Assembly (NCBI RefSeq): GCF_009905375.1
Contig: NC_133652.1
Location: 125,047,058 to 125,111,057, forward strand
Direction of reading: 5' to 3'
Length of the DNA stretch: 64,000 bases
Origin: Apium graveolens
Taxonomy: Eukaryota > Streptophyta > Magnoliopsida > Apiales > Apiaceae
Shown: piece by piece, positions 10,646-22,315 of the stretch
Position numbering within the stretch: position 1 is the first letter of the stretch
Layout: every line of letters begins with the position of its first letter
The notes under the pieces: model-generated
Told to the model about the DNA's origin: nothing
The model's database searches: none
Seen by the model: only the letters and a program-made list of their open reading frames with translations
Position numbers and translations under genes: made by a program

Positions 10646-13600
10646 CTAGTTTCTTGAAGGTCTGGATCTTCTTCCAAGCTTTCTGTTGTTTTCATCAATC
10701 TGATTTTGGAGCTGCCTGTGGAATTCCAGTTCATCAGATTCTGAGAGATTTAGTTTTTCTTGCATTTCCAAGAGAGTCTCATTGCTGGAGATGCTCAGTT
10801 GGTCTTCTAATCTGAAGAATCTTCTCACACCTTTGTCATCCATGAACTCCATCAGCCAGTAGGGCCTTAGATGCACTCTTCTCCCTGTGAAAGGAATGAT
10901 TAGAGTTTTTGGGAGTGCATCTTTAGCTCTAACACTCCTTAGTTCTTCAATCTTCTTCAATACTAGTCTTCTTGCAGTGACATTGAACCCAAAGTTCTTC
11001 TTGAAGGATGAATAAACTTTAATCAGTACAGCTTGGCTTTCTTGAAGAATCTTGTGAAGTGGCCACAGAATCTCCTTTCCTCCTTTGTACTTGAACACTA
11101 ACCTTTCAGATAGGTTTCTGTATGCATCAATTCCCCTCACTTCATCTAGTTCATCCAGATAGAGGTTTAGATCAGAATATTCTTTGATGTCACACAAGTA
11201 CAAGTAGTCTCTCTTATTGACTTTGGGCTGAGCTTTGACTACAAATTTGGATTTGAGGGGTGACAACTTCACTTTCTTGACTGCCCTTTACTTTGTCCTT
11301 TTTGGCTTGCTAAGGATTGGTAGACTGAAGTCAGGAATTGGTATGTTATCCCATTATATTGGCTCATCCTTGGGCAGAATAGGTTCACCATGAATATTCC
11401 TGTAGGGATCCACCACCCTTATATCTTCAAATACCACAGAGGGCTTTGATGCTTGAGTTGTAGCTGGTGTGGGTTCCTTAGGAAATTGATCTCCCAATTC
11501 CTTGTCAACAATATCCAGTTTCCTTTTTGTTCTTTTAGCCAATTCTTTCTTCCTTAAAGATTTCTTCTGTTCTTCAACTTGCTCCCTTGATTCAGTAGCT
11601 TCAGATGGTTGAGAGGGAATTTGTTGAGATGAACTCACAGCCTGTAGCTTGGCCAAGATAGCAATCTGCTCTTTCTTTTGTTTAGCCTTCTTTGCATCTA
11701 GAATAGCTTGCTTCTTTTCCTGCTTCAATCTGGCTTTTTTTTCTCTTTGCTTGAGCAAATTGAGGATGTCCAGCTACCACACAATTTTCCTTCCCATTTC
11801 TGAATAGCTTAGCAGTCCTCTTTTTAGAAGCTGAATTAGTTGGATCTTTGTAGAAAACAGTTGATCTTGACAGAAGCTTCTTCTCATCAGGCTTGGGTGT
11901 CTCATACACAGTATCCAAGGGGTTCTTCAAGGATGATTTTGAATAGTTTACCCTTGGTTTAAGAATCATTTCAGCCTTTGGAGACTTGATGCAGGAAGAT
12001 TGTCCTCTTTCCAGATAGTTTATGCTCATCTCATTCACACTGATTTGCTTGACTTGAGAGTGATGGATGGCTGACTTAACTGGCTCCTTGACAAGTTGGA
12101 ACTTCTTCTGTATCTCCTCATCAATCTTCTCCCAGTTGATCAAACTCAACTTTTCTTTCTCAGTAACTTTCAAGTTTGTTGCTGCTGCTTAAATCAGATC
12201 TATACCATCTGCAACTGGAGGCTTAGAGACAGTAATTGATGGCACAATTACCTTAGTGATTTGTATCTGAAGCTTCTCCCCCTCACTTGGTCCTTTCTCC
12301 CCCTTTTTGTTATCATCAAGTTGAGGAGTCAGGCCTTGTGCTTTAGCCAGTTGCATTAGAAGATTGGTCTGAGACTGTTGATTTTGAAGAATGGTGGCCA
12401 CAGAATTTTCAATAACTTGAACTCTGTCTTCCAACTTGAACAGCTTCTTTTCAGCATCTGATTCTCTTCTCAGTCTCAGTAATAGATCCTGCATGGTACA
12501 ATATGGCATGACTGAATCCAGCTTCTCAGAATTGTAGGTCTTCAAGTCAGCTATATCCTTTTTGAGTTCATCTACACTCAGATTATGTCTTAATTGTTGT
12601 AGCTTAATTAGATGTAGAGAATCTAGGTGAGCTTGAAGAATAGCCTTGGTACCAACATTTGAGCTCTTCTGAATGGCCTGTTGGATAGACATGACTTGTT
12701 TGACCAATGATACATTGGTGTGGACTCCTTTGTCAAGGCCCATTCAGGTAAATCTGGAATAGAACTTGGGCCTTCATCTCCCCCTAAGTTCATGCTTCCA
12801 TCAAATGAAATAGAGTCATCATCATTAGAATTTACTCCAAATTCCTCAGATGGCTCATCAGCTGTAGGAGGCATTAAACTGACAGCAGTTTTATCCCTTT
12901 ATAGAGATTCTGAAGTATGCACCAGATTCAAAGTCTTTTCTGCCTCCTCATTGCCCTGAGCAGCCAACAGTTAATAGGCTGATACAGGATGAGTAAAAGT
13001 GTCAGCATCCAAGGAAATGTTATCAATTATAGCTTTGTAATATTGCTGAAATTGTCTTTCCTTTTCAGCATCATCCACAATCATTGACTCATGAGCAATG
13101 GCTGGATCCACCCTTATACCCTCTGTACCTGCTTTTCTCTCATGTTCTCTCTTTTGTTGCATCAGGGTCTCACCCTGGCTCCCCACCCTGACACCCTCAC
13201 CTTCACCTACTAAGGTGGGACTCCTCTCACTCCCTTTTGGCAATCCTGAATAAATGGATTGCTGATTTTCACTCATTTCCTCTCCTTTTGCCTGGGAGCA
13301 ACCCAGCCTCTCACTCAAGATACTCTCCTCTCTCAGTCCTAAGAGTGACTGTACAACCACTAAATCTTCTGCACTTAAAATAATTGAAGTTTGAAGTTGT
13401 GCAGAGATACTCGATGGATGAGTGATATCCATCGAGTGAGTGGTAATGCTATCCGACGGATAACTGCTGTTAGGCTTATCCGTCGGGATACAATCACTAC
13501 TCGACAGATGAGCTATATTCGTCGAGAGAATAGAAATGTATGAGTTGGGAAGAGAAACTATTGTTGACTCTGTGCTGATTGAAGATATTTGGGGCACAGA

Positions 13601-15166
13601 TGTCATAATAGTTTCTGAAAGAATTGGCAAGTGAGCCAACAAATCATCTAAAAGATGATGCTCACTTGTACTGAATTTTGGCTTCCCCGACAGAGTTATA
13701 GAAGGGGAATCAGGAATTGAAGTGTTTATCATATCCACTTCCAGAGAGTTTGTTGGTGAGTATGGTGTATGATAACTAGAGATTTTGGCTGTGACTCCAC
13801 ATTTATTGGAGCCACATCAAACTGAATTTGAGAGAGTGCATGGATTGTGTCTTTAGCACCAGTTTGCATTGTGTGTGCCCTGTGCATCCCCAGAGGTTTT
13901 AGATTTCTTCTTTCTTGTATAAGTTTGGGGTGAGCTTGTGTCCCTAACCCTTTTGGCCTGTGCTCTTGGATGAGAGCTTTGTTTAATAACTACATCCTTT
14001 TGGGCGGATGCAGCTAGAAGTGAGCTTTTGTCCTTTTTAAGCACTACAGTTTGTTGGGAAACTGCAGTGTGGCTAGGCTGGGATACACTCAACTCTCCAA
14101 CCTTATTCTTGGGGTTTCTTTGATGTTCACCCCTTTCCTCACCTAACTTACCCTCCTTCACACTCCCCTCTTTGGCTTTGGTAGATTTTTCAACTGGTAC
14201 CTTTTAAGAGATACCAGAGGGGGTTTTCTTTGATTTGGATTTGGAAATAGTAGTAGGTTTGGCAGCTTTGGTAGGCAACTATTTGGTCATTGGTATAGTT
14301 GCCATAGCTACTCCTGAACTCAAAGAAATTGTGGAGGTTGGAATAGTTGTAAGGATGGATGAACTTACCTCACTTACCTGAGGTGCCTGCATTACAGGAA
14401 AGTAGAACATTGGCACATCCTTGTGATGGTTGGCCCTGTTCAGATCTGCAATGATCCTCCTCTCTTGAACCCAACAATCCAGTTTGTTATTAGGGTTCTC
14501 AAGAACCATTTCTTCACAGAGGTGGTTAGCCAATAACATAAAAAATCTGGCATAATAAACATTCTTCCCTCTTTTATTTAGCTCTCCTAATTTGTATCCT
14601 AACTCAAATATGATAAGGTCACTGAAGTTGTAAAATTTATCTGTAACTAGCATGCATAGCATGTTAAGCATGGAAATATTCACTAAATCAAAATTGCTGA
14701 TTTTTCCAGAGAAAACCTTAGTAACTACATCACACATGAAACTCCATTCCTTCCTAAGACCCATTCTCCTAATATCACTCATTTTAGAAGTGGAAAATGC
14801 ATAGTGAATGGAATTAAGCATATTGATAATATCAGTGTCAGTGTGTGGTGAGGTCACATTATTATCAAGTATTTTGAAACATGATTTTATCACATCACTA
14901 TTGATACAGAATTCTTTACCTTTAATGGTTAGAGTGATGGTCTTATCTGTAGAGTTGTAGGTAGCAGTGGTCCACATCTCATCAACAACTTTACAAAAGA
15001 TTGTGGGTGATTCCAACATAGCGTAATTGAGCTTGCAGTTCTTCACAAAGTCCATCATCTTGTGGTAGTCCTCTGATTGCTGAATACCCTTATTGACCAA
15101 TGCAGTGAAATTGTTCTTCTCATAAATGAATCCAGTTTGAGACATTATCTTTACTACAGGTGCCAT
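10646..15166 (-). pseudogene. Long extra ORF after pol (Sirevirus ORF3, 'envelope-like' position)
   Basis: The start at 15166 (MAPVVKIMSQTGF) is followed by about 1,500 codons to 10646. The frame is constant over 15166-12650, with stops near 14279, 13850 and 12970. It shifts near 12700, continues over 12743-11770, shifts again near 11760 and runs to 10646. The N-terminal about 250 residues look like a globular domain seen in plant retroelement proteins. The middle (13738-12971) is Ser/Thr/Pro-rich. 12743-12300 is strongly coiled-coil (leucine/lysine/glutamate heptads), and 11758-11354 is very Lys/Gln-rich. I see no signal peptide or clear membrane segment, so 'envelope-like' describes only its position; its function is unknown. 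An in-frame cluster of the dispersed motif lies at 13410-13530. Confidence 0.7.
13408..13530. repeat. Motif cluster inside ORF3
   Basis: CTCGATGGATGA, ATCCATCGAGT, TATCCGACGGATAA, TTATCCGTCGGGA, CTCGACAGATGA and TTCGTCGAG occur within about 120 bp in mixed orientation, inside coding sequence. TATCCGACGGATA is itself palindromic. Confidence 0.8.
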
Positions 15167-15684
15167 TGTTAGAGAATGAAAGCTTGAAGAGAAGGAGAGT
15201 AATTGCTTGAGAGAGAATGAAATTAGAGCAGTTGAATTTAAGAATGATAAAAGAAAACAATTGCAATGAAATAAGCTTTTATACTATCTCAAAAATAACT
15301 GATGAAAATAATAAAGTAAAGTAAATTAACCAATAGAAAATTGCCTAAAATAGCCGTTTAAAAATAAACTGTAAAAATTCCACCCTTTATCCGTCGTGTA
15401 ATGCTTAAAAACTATAAGTATACTCGATGGATAATGTACAGGGAATTAACGGATGAGATTAAGACAATTCGACGGATGAGGATAAACTGTTATCTGTCGA
15501 GTTTTAAAAGATTCCAGAAAAGTATATCGATGGATGACTAAACTCGATGGATAAGGGTCATCCGTCGAGATGTAAATTTTGACTTAGCCAAAATTTCATC
15601 CAAGACTGAAAAATCAATTAAATTTCTGGCTACATGACAACTTGCAAAATAACTCAGATAAATTTAAGAGTAATTAAGCATACC
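15167..15684 (-). repeat. Spacer between pol and ORF3 with motif cluster (15380-15565)
   Basis: About 520 bp without a gene. It holds eight or so motif copies in both orientations (ATCCGTCG near 15388, CTCGATGGATAA near 15422, TTCGACGGATGA near 15468, ATCTGTCGAGTT near 15492, ACTCGATGGATAAG near 15540, TCATCCGTCGAG near 15558). The rest is AT-rich. Confidence 0.75.
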
Positions 15685-16404
15685 TTACTCACTTACCAAC
15701 CATGAAAAGGTGGATTCATCCAGTGGCTTGGTAAAGATATCTGCAAGTTGCTTCTCACTTGGAACAAAATGTAGTTCCACAGTACCATTCATCACATGTT
15801 CCCTTATGAAATGGTACTTGATATCTATGTGCTTTGTCCTTGAATATTGCACTGGATTTTCAGTGATGACAATTGCACTTGTGTTATCACAGAAAATAGG
15901 AATTCTCTCAACTTGCAAACCATAGTCTAGCAATTGATTTTTCATCCATAAAATATGTGCACAGCAACTGCCAGCAGCAATATATTCAGCTTCAGCTGTA
16001 GAAGTGGACACTGAATTTTGCTATTTACTGAACCAGGACACAAGCTTATTTCCTAGAAATTGACAGGTTCATGTTGTGCTCTTTCTATCAATTCTACAAC
16101 CTGCATAATCTGCATCTGAATAACCAGTTAGATCAAAACCAGAATCTCTAGGGTACCAAATGCCAAGGTTTGGTGTTCTCTTGAGATATCTGAAAATTCT
16201 CTTAATAGCTATCAAGTGAGATTCTCTAGGATCAGCCTGAAATCTAGCACATAAATATGTAGCAAATATTATATCTGGCCTACTAGCTGTTAAGTACAGA
16301 AGTGAGCCAACCATGCCTCTATAACTTGAAATATCCACAGACTTTTCAGTAGTGTTTAATTCAAGCTTAGTTGAGTGGCCATGGGAGTTTTTGCAGATGT
16401 GCAA
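15685..16404 (-). pseudogene. Copia RNase H domain
   Basis: This is the C-terminal part of pol, which degrades RNA in RNA/DNA hybrids during reverse transcription. Seen in order: SYRGMVGSLLYLTASRPDI, the first catalytic region LTGYSDADYAGC, then a break near 16069-16011 (a stop after RKSTT and another after SWFSK). It resumes with STAEAEYIAAGSC, FCDNTSAI and KHIDIKYHFIRE, ending ADIFTKPL and stopping at 15685. The RNase H acidic residues D, E and D are visible. The size is normal for a copia RNase H, but the stops would truncate it. Confidence 0.85.
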
Positions 16405-17096
16405 TCCATTATATCAAACTTCTTTAAAAGATCAAAAATATATTTAGTTTGACTAATGAATATTCCATCACTAACTTGCTTAACTTGTAAACCAAGAAAG
16501 TAAGTTAGTTCTCCCATCATACTCATTTCATACTTACTTTGCATCAATTTGGCAAACTTTTTGCAAAGTTTCTCATCTGTAGAGCCAAAAATAATATCAT
16601 CTACATAAACTTGAACAAGTATACTAGAGCCATTAAAATTTGTGAAAAATAAAGTTTTATCTACAGTACCTCTTGTGAAGTGATTTTCCAAAAGGAACTT
16701 TGATAAAGTGTCATACCAGGCTCTAGGTGCTTGCTTCAGTCCATAAAGTGCTTTCAGAAGATAATAGACATACTCTGGAAAATTTGGATCTTCAAAACCA
16801 GGAGGTTAACTGACATATACTTCTTCCTCCAAATCTCCATTCAGAAAGGCACTTTCGACAAATATTTGATAGACCTTGAAATTGGCATGGGCTGCATAGG
16901 CTAAGAAGATTCTGATGGCTTCAAGTCTTGTAACAGGAGCAAATGTTTCATCAAAATCTATTCCTTCTTGCTGACAATAGCCCTTAGCAACCAATCTAGC
17001 TTTGTTCCTGACTACTATGCCATTTTCATCCATCTTGTTTCTGAATACCCACTTGGTGTCTATTGGATTCTTTCCTTTAGGTTTGGGTACCAGCTT
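16356..17096 (-). pseudogene. Copia reverse transcriptase
   Basis: The frame over 17033-16806 carries [24 protein letters not shown] and [15 protein letters not shown]. After a stop at 16806 it continues through the usual PPGFED...KALYGLKQAPRAW stretch to 16691-16356, with QVYVDDIIFGST (the YVDD active site) and MGELTYFLGLQV. The motif A position, normally Q-[MI]-D-V, reads Q-I-F-V here, so a catalytic aspartate is lost. It is part of one polyprotein with the neighbouring integrase and RNase H; the enzyme copies element RNA into DNA in cytoplasmic particles. Confidence 0.85.
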
Positions 17097-17870
17097 TCAT
17101 AAATTATTCCTTTCAAATTGGTTTAGCTCCTCCTGCATAGCTAAAATCCAATCAGTATCCAACAAAGCTTCTTCTACCTTCTTTGGTTCTTCCTTTGACA
17201 GAAAGCTGTTGTATAGACATTCTTCCTGAGTTGCTCTTCTTGTTTGAACACTAGAAGAAACATCACCAATGATAAGCTCAAAGGGGTGATCTTTTGTCCA
17301 TTTCCTTTGTTGAAGTAGATTAGCTCCGGATGAAGAGACTTCATAGTTCTCTTGATGTGTGATTGAGTTTTGATTGCTAGAAACTCCCCCTGAGTTTGTG
17401 GATCTTTGATTTGAGAAAGGGGAACTTTCTATAGGTGATCTGTCTTGACCTCCTGCTCCTTTTGATAACCCGACGGATGGTGAATTTTGAGTACCGATGG
17501 ATGAGGCAGGATGTCTTCCGACGGATAACGCAGATTTCCTTCCGAAGGATGAAGCATTATGCAACTCGACAGATGTTGAGTTTTATGCTTCATTGGTAGT
17601 AGATTTGTCTGCATTATCCTTGGACACTGTTTCTTGATCACTTTCATCATCACTGTCATCACTAACCATCTCCACATTGTCGAATTTGAGGCTCTCATGG
17701 TAATCTCCATCTTTCAGTCCTTCAATCTTTTTATCATCAAACACAACATGTATGGATTCCACAACAATGTTGGTTCTTAGATTGTAGACTCTATATGCTT
17801 TACCAACAGCATATCCAACAAAAATTCTTTCATCTGCTTTAGCATCAAACTTCCCATTTTGATCAGTTTA
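17097..17870 (-). pseudogene. Integrase C-terminal and linker region of copia pol
   Basis: It joins the integrase core to RT. Visible pieces include KADERIFVGYAVGKAYRVYNLRTN-like sequence (17870-17740) and the Ser-rich region 17564-17097, ending with LYNSFLSKEEPKKVEEALLDTDWILAMQ, the usual entry to RT. Frames alternate between 17710-17429 and 17564-17097, so at least one frameshift is present. The region includes the dispersed motif at 17468-17575, translated as S-x-G/P-S repeats. Confidence 0.7.
17465..17578. repeat. Motif cluster in the integrase-RT linker
   Basis: Five copies at about 23-bp spacing: CCCGACGGATGG, ACCGATGGATGA, TCCGACGGATAA, TCCGAAGGATGA and CTCGACAGATGT, all in the same orientation and inside coding sequence. 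Confidence 0.85.
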
Positions 17871-18775
17871 ATTTCTCAGCATATAGCATTTGCAGCCAAA
17901 GACATGAAGAAATTTTAGAGTTGGCTTCTTATTCTTGAACAATTGATAGGGAGTCATGCATCTTGCTTGATTAACCAGAGAAATATTATGAGTGTAGCAT
18001 GCAGTATTTACAGCTTCAGCCCAGAAATATGTTGGTAGTTTAGATTCTTCAAGCATTGTCCTTGCAGCTTCAATAAATGATCTGTTCTTTCTTTCCACTA
18101 CTCCATTCTGTTATGGAGTCCTTGCTGCTGAAAACTCATGCAGAATCCCATTTTCCTCACAAAATGCTCTCATGACAGAATTCTTGAACTCAGTTCCATT
18201 GTCACTCTTGATTCTTCTAACTTTAAAGTCAGGATGATTGTTGACTTGCCTTATGTGATTGATGATGATTTCACTAGCCTCATCTTTAGACTTTAGGAAA
18301 TATGTCCAAGAGAACTTTGAGAAATCATCTACAATTACTAGGCAAAATCTTTTCCTTGAGATGGACAATACATTGACTAGTCCAAATAAATACATGTGAA
18401 GCAGTTGCAAAGGTTCTTCAATTGTTGAATCAAGTTTCTTCCTGAATGATGCTTTGATCTGCTTCCCTTTTTGGCAGGCATCACACAGTCCATCCTTTGA
18501 AAACTCCACTAGAGGAATGCCTCTTACCAGTTCTTTCTTTACCAGCTCATTCATGGTCTTGAAGTTTAAATGGGATAACTTCTTGTGCGATACCAACTTT
18601 CATCCTGACTTGCTTTACTGAGAAGACAAGTTATAGATTCTGATTTAGTTGAGTTGAAATCAGCTAGGTACACATTTCCTCTTCTCACACCAGTGAGAAC
18701 CACTTTGTTACTTCTTTTATTAGTCACAACACAGGCTTCTGAGTTGAAGGTTACTGAATTGCCTTTGTCACAAAG
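17868..18775 (-). pseudogene. Copia integrase (GAG-pre-integrase and core)
   Basis: The N-terminal zinc region (HLNFKTMNELVKKEL...CDACQKGKQ) is at 18596-18460. The catalytic core follows: the first Asp position reads LHMYLFG where LHMDLFG is usual, so the first D of D,D-35-E is replaced by Tyr. The second Asp is present (IKSDNGTEF). The third region around ERKNRSF (18098) is present but preceded by a stop at about 18110, where a C-to-T change would explain TAA. The core continues with YFWAEAVNTACY and HVFGCKCYML to 17868. Function in the family: inserting element DNA into chromosomes. Dead in this copy. Confidence 0.85.
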
Positions 18776-19023
18776 CTAGCTGATACTCAACAGATTGTGT
18801 TTGAGACCATCCACTAAGGCAACCTCCTCAATAATGACATTGTCCTTTGAAATCAAGCCATATCCAACAGTATAACCCTTGTTGTCATCTCCAAAAGTAA
18901 TACTTGGGCCAGCTCTCTCCTTAAACTCTGTGAGCAGGGTAGAATCACCAGTCATGTGTCTTGAACAACCACTATCCAAGTACCAAAGATTCTTTCTGTT
19001 TTCCTGCACACATCAAAATCAAA
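18776..19023 (-). pseudogene. Copia aspartic protease
   Basis: WYLDSGCSRHMTGD carries the catalytic D-S-G of retrotransposon proteases, followed by FGDDNKGYTVGYG and VALVDGLKHNLLSIS, the usual copia run-in to the pre-integrase region. The frame differs from the gag segment upstream, and a stop follows near 18776. The protease cuts the polyprotein. Confidence 0.85.
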
Positions 19024-21230
19024 TCAAGTTAATTTTGGTACCCAAGTTTCCTTGGGTCCTGCCTTGTTAGCTTTCTTTTTCTGTTTCTTAGGTCTTATCT
19101 CATTTGACTTAGGAATTTTAGATTCATCCTTAGTCATATTAGCAAACTGTGCATTCATGTTCTGTGTAGGCATAGCATGAACAGGCATGGGAGGCATGGC
19201 ATTCATGTTAGGAAATTGAGACTAAACAGACATGGGAGTAGGCATGGCAGATTTGCAATTAACAGATAAATGATTTACACTACCACACTTGACACAGATT
19301 TTTCTAGGAGCATATTTATCAGGTGTGTAGCATTCCTATTGTTTTTCCTTTTAGTCTCTGTTTTTACCTCAATTTTCTCAAGTCTGTCACTTAACTGTTT
19401 GACAGTCATGTGACCAACATTAGCCTTTTTCCCTTTCTTAGCTTGACTTGACTCTCCTGAAACAAAGTTCTTGGAAATAGACCCATACTTTTCATTTAGC
19501 TTGATTAATTTGTCTTTGCTAATGGGTTTGCTTACAGCCGACGGATGAGGATTTTTATCATTCGACGGATAACACTTTTTGTTATCCGACGGATAGTCCT
19601 CATCATCCGTCGAGTCTACATCTGTCAGCAACCCATCTACCAAAATAGGTTCTAGTTTCTCCTTATTCTTTTTCCAGGCTTCATCACAAAAAGACTCAAT
19701 TCCTTGAACCTTGGTGATTTAAGCATGAACATCCCTAGATGTTTTCCATGCTTTAATCACCTCTTGTTCACGCTCGAGCTGCTTCTTCAAAATTTCTTCC
19801 TTTTTCAAGGACTCTATTAATTCCTCCTTGGCAATCTTACACTCAATTTTTAGTTTCTCAAACTCAACAAACTGAGACTCAAGCACATTGTTCCTCTCAC
19901 TTAAAAACAAATTGTTTTCATTAATTTTAGCATTTTCTTTAGTGAGAGACTTAAGTGTAACACGCAAATGATACAATTATGTAGACATGTCAGTTATGGC
20001 ATTATTACACTCAGCTTTAGATAAATGTGCAAGGTTTATAGTGATTACCTGATTGCTTGAGGAACTTGTCTCTGTTTCATCAGACTTGGCCATTAGGGCT
20101 AGATTGACATAGCTGACATCTTCATCTTCATCCAAACCATCTGCTGCCCGGTCATTTTCTTGTGTAATAAAAGCCCTTTCCTTTTGTTTGAGTAGATCAA
20201 AATATTTTTGCTTATAATCCACAGACTCAAACTTTTTCTTACTGGAATCTGACTTTCTACACTCATTGACAAAAAGCCCTGCCAAGCCACATTTGAAACA
20301 TTTGAATTTTGACTTATCCACCATGTTTCTATTTGGCTTGGCTGCTCCAAAGTTCTTCTTGAACTTGAGCTTGGCAAATCTCCTGGAAAGAAATGCTAGG
20401 TGCTCATCAATGTCCTCCATGTCATCTTGGCTCAATGAATTTTCACTTTCTACTGCAAGCCCCTTTCCCTTGTTCTCACAGACCTTTGAAGTTGATTCAA
20501 CAGCTTCCATCTTCACTTCCTTCTCCTTTTCCAACTCAGCAACTAGTGCAATGGATCCTCCTTTCTTCTTTCCTCTCTCCATCCTTTCATCCTGCTCTAT
20601 TTCAAGCTCATAGGTTTTCAGGATGCCATACAGTCTCTCCAAAGTAAACTCCTTATAATCTTGTGAGTTTCTTAATGAGACTGTCATTGGTTTCCGTTCC
20701 TTTGGAAGAGATCTAAGGAATTTCAGATTAGAGTCTTTAGTCTGATAGACTCTCCCATGTAACTTAAGAGCATTTAGTATTTTTTGAAACCTACTAAAAA
20801 TATCAGTGAGAGACTCACTTTCCTCATTGTGAAAATGCTCATATTGCTGAATCAAGAGCTGCATCTTATTTTCTCTAACTTCCTCAGTGCCATCACAGAT
20901 TATCTGTATAGTATCCCAGACTTCCTTGGCAGTTTTGCAGTTGATAATGTTGTCAAACATGTCTGCATCAACTCCATTAAACAGAATATTCATGGCCTTT
21001 TTATCCTTACTGACTTGTTCAATGTCAGGATCAGACCATTCATGCCTTGGCTTGGAAACTGATGGCTCGTTTCATGTTGCAGCTCTCATTCGAACATGAG
21101 GGTCTCTTTCTATGCAGTCCACATAGGCCTCATCTTGAGAAAGCATATGAAGATGCATCTTTACCTTCCAATGATGGTAATTATCTTTATCTAGAAAAGG
21201 AATCTTGACTCCGACATCCTTCTTGTTCAT
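19024..21230 (-). pseudogene. Sirevirus-type gag (long, with coiled coil and two zinc knuckles)
   Basis: The likely start is ATG at 21230 (MNKKDVGVKIPFLDK), 48 bp after the primer site. A stop follows near 21073, then an open stretch 20993-19977 with the copia gag domain (AKEVWDTIQ, LRSLPKERKPMTVSL). The first zinc knuckle, CFKCGLAGLFVNEC (about 20290), has Leu where CX2CX4HX4C needs His. After a stop at 19979 come a coiled coil (19976-19719) and a segment (19643-19275) translating the dispersed motif as D-Y-P-S-D. A frameshift near 19320 precedes a second, intact knuckle, CVKCGSVNHLSVNC (about 19300-19255), and Met/Pro repeats (MPPMPVHAMPTQNMN). Gag packages the RNA. Confidence 0.8.
19535..19620. 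repeat. Motif cluster inside gag
   Basis: GCCGACGGATGAGG, TTCGACGGATAAC, ATCCGACGGATAG and CATCCGTCGAGTC occur within 85 bp, in frame with gag. Confidence 0.85.
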
Positions 21231-21277
21231 CTTGCTAAATTGTTTTGATCTTTAAACTCTTTGTAGATTAAGAGCTT

Positions 21278-21289
21278 GCTCTGATACCA
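21278..21289 (-). other. Primer-binding site, initiator-Met tRNA type
   Basis: On the minus strand it reads TGGTATCAGAGC, two bases inside the 5' LTR. This is the standard copia primer site. Confidence 0.95.
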
Positions 21290-21291
21290 AC

Positions 21292-22315
21292 TGTTAGTCC
21301 CTTAACAATATAGCAAGAATTATAGAAGGGGGGTTGAATGGAATTCTTGAACCTTTTTCTTAAAATAAAAATGTTCAAACTCGAATATAGATATAAGTGT
21401 TTTGATTAGCACAATGCGGAATAAAAACTTAAGTGAATCAAAACATAAGTAATTAAAAACAAGAGTCTTTAAAAATTTCTGGTGGATTTAAACAATTCCA
21501 CCAGAGATATATATTATATCGAGAGAACTCTGTGTGCAAGAATGCTCACAGCTGCTTACAAATTTGAACTACTGAGAATACAGAGAAATGCTAATGATTC
21601 TGCTTACAAATGTTTCTCACCTTTTTTTTGTATCTCAGATCTTAGATTCTATTTGCTACTTCTTGGTTTATATAATACCAAGATTACAAAGTCAAAAGAC
21701 AGGATCATTATAAAAACTATCGGGTCTAATGCTTTGTTACTTTGTTCTCTATTACCCAGTTAATAGGCTTCCTCATTCCATTTGCATACACTTCGACGCA
21801 TGTGCCCAGTTGTCACTGTCAACTAATATTTGAATTCTTTATCCATTGAGTACATGATCATCCGTCGACTTTATGATCATCCATTGATGGCTTCATTGAT
21901 CATCCGTCGACTGCTATATAAAACATCCGTTGATAGCCATTTGATCATCTGTCGATGGCTTTGTTAATCATTCGTCGGTAGCTATTTTGGCACTTGACTT
22001 CAATTCATTTATGCAGAATTACAAGACATCATCTATGTACAATTAATCAACCTATTTTGCATATCTAGTTAAAGTCAACATGACTTATATGCTACTACAG
22101 AATCTATACAAAGGTGTATGCAGAAATGTGCTACAGACTCATTATTACATAAGCTACTCACTCGATGGATAATAAGTCATCATCCGTCTGGACTATAATG
22201 AGTTATCCGTCGAGACTATAATTCTTATCCGTCGAGTGCTACATTATTTCACTAAGTAAAATCTACTTAGGTGTTTTGTTTATGAAATCATCAAGTACAC
22301 AACATATGCACAACA
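21292..22315 (-). mobile_element. Sirevirus-type 5' LTR
   Basis: 1024 bp, same length as the 3' LTR, with a modest number of substitutions. Motif clusters at 21838-21985 and 22160-22240. It should carry the element promoter. Confidence 0.95.

Larger units (their letters stand above)
9435..22315 (-). mobile_element. Complete Sirevirus-type Ty1/copia retrotransposon
   Basis: 12,881 bp, minus strand. Both LTRs are 1024 bp (9435-10458 and 21292-22315) and start and end TGTT...AACA. The flanking target duplication GTAAC (9430-9434 and 22316-22320) proves an intact insertion. The order on the minus strand is 5' LTR, initiator-Met tRNA primer site, gag, protease, integrase, RT, RNase H, a long extra ORF, polypurine tract, 3' LTR. 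Integrase before RT marks copia. The extra ORF after pol, the AATTGGGGGAGAT tract and the TGGTATCAGAGC primer site fit Sireviruses. Coding parts carry stops, frameshifts and lost catalytic residues, so it is not autonomous now. It interrupts LTR D six bases after the latter's start. Confidence 0.95.
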
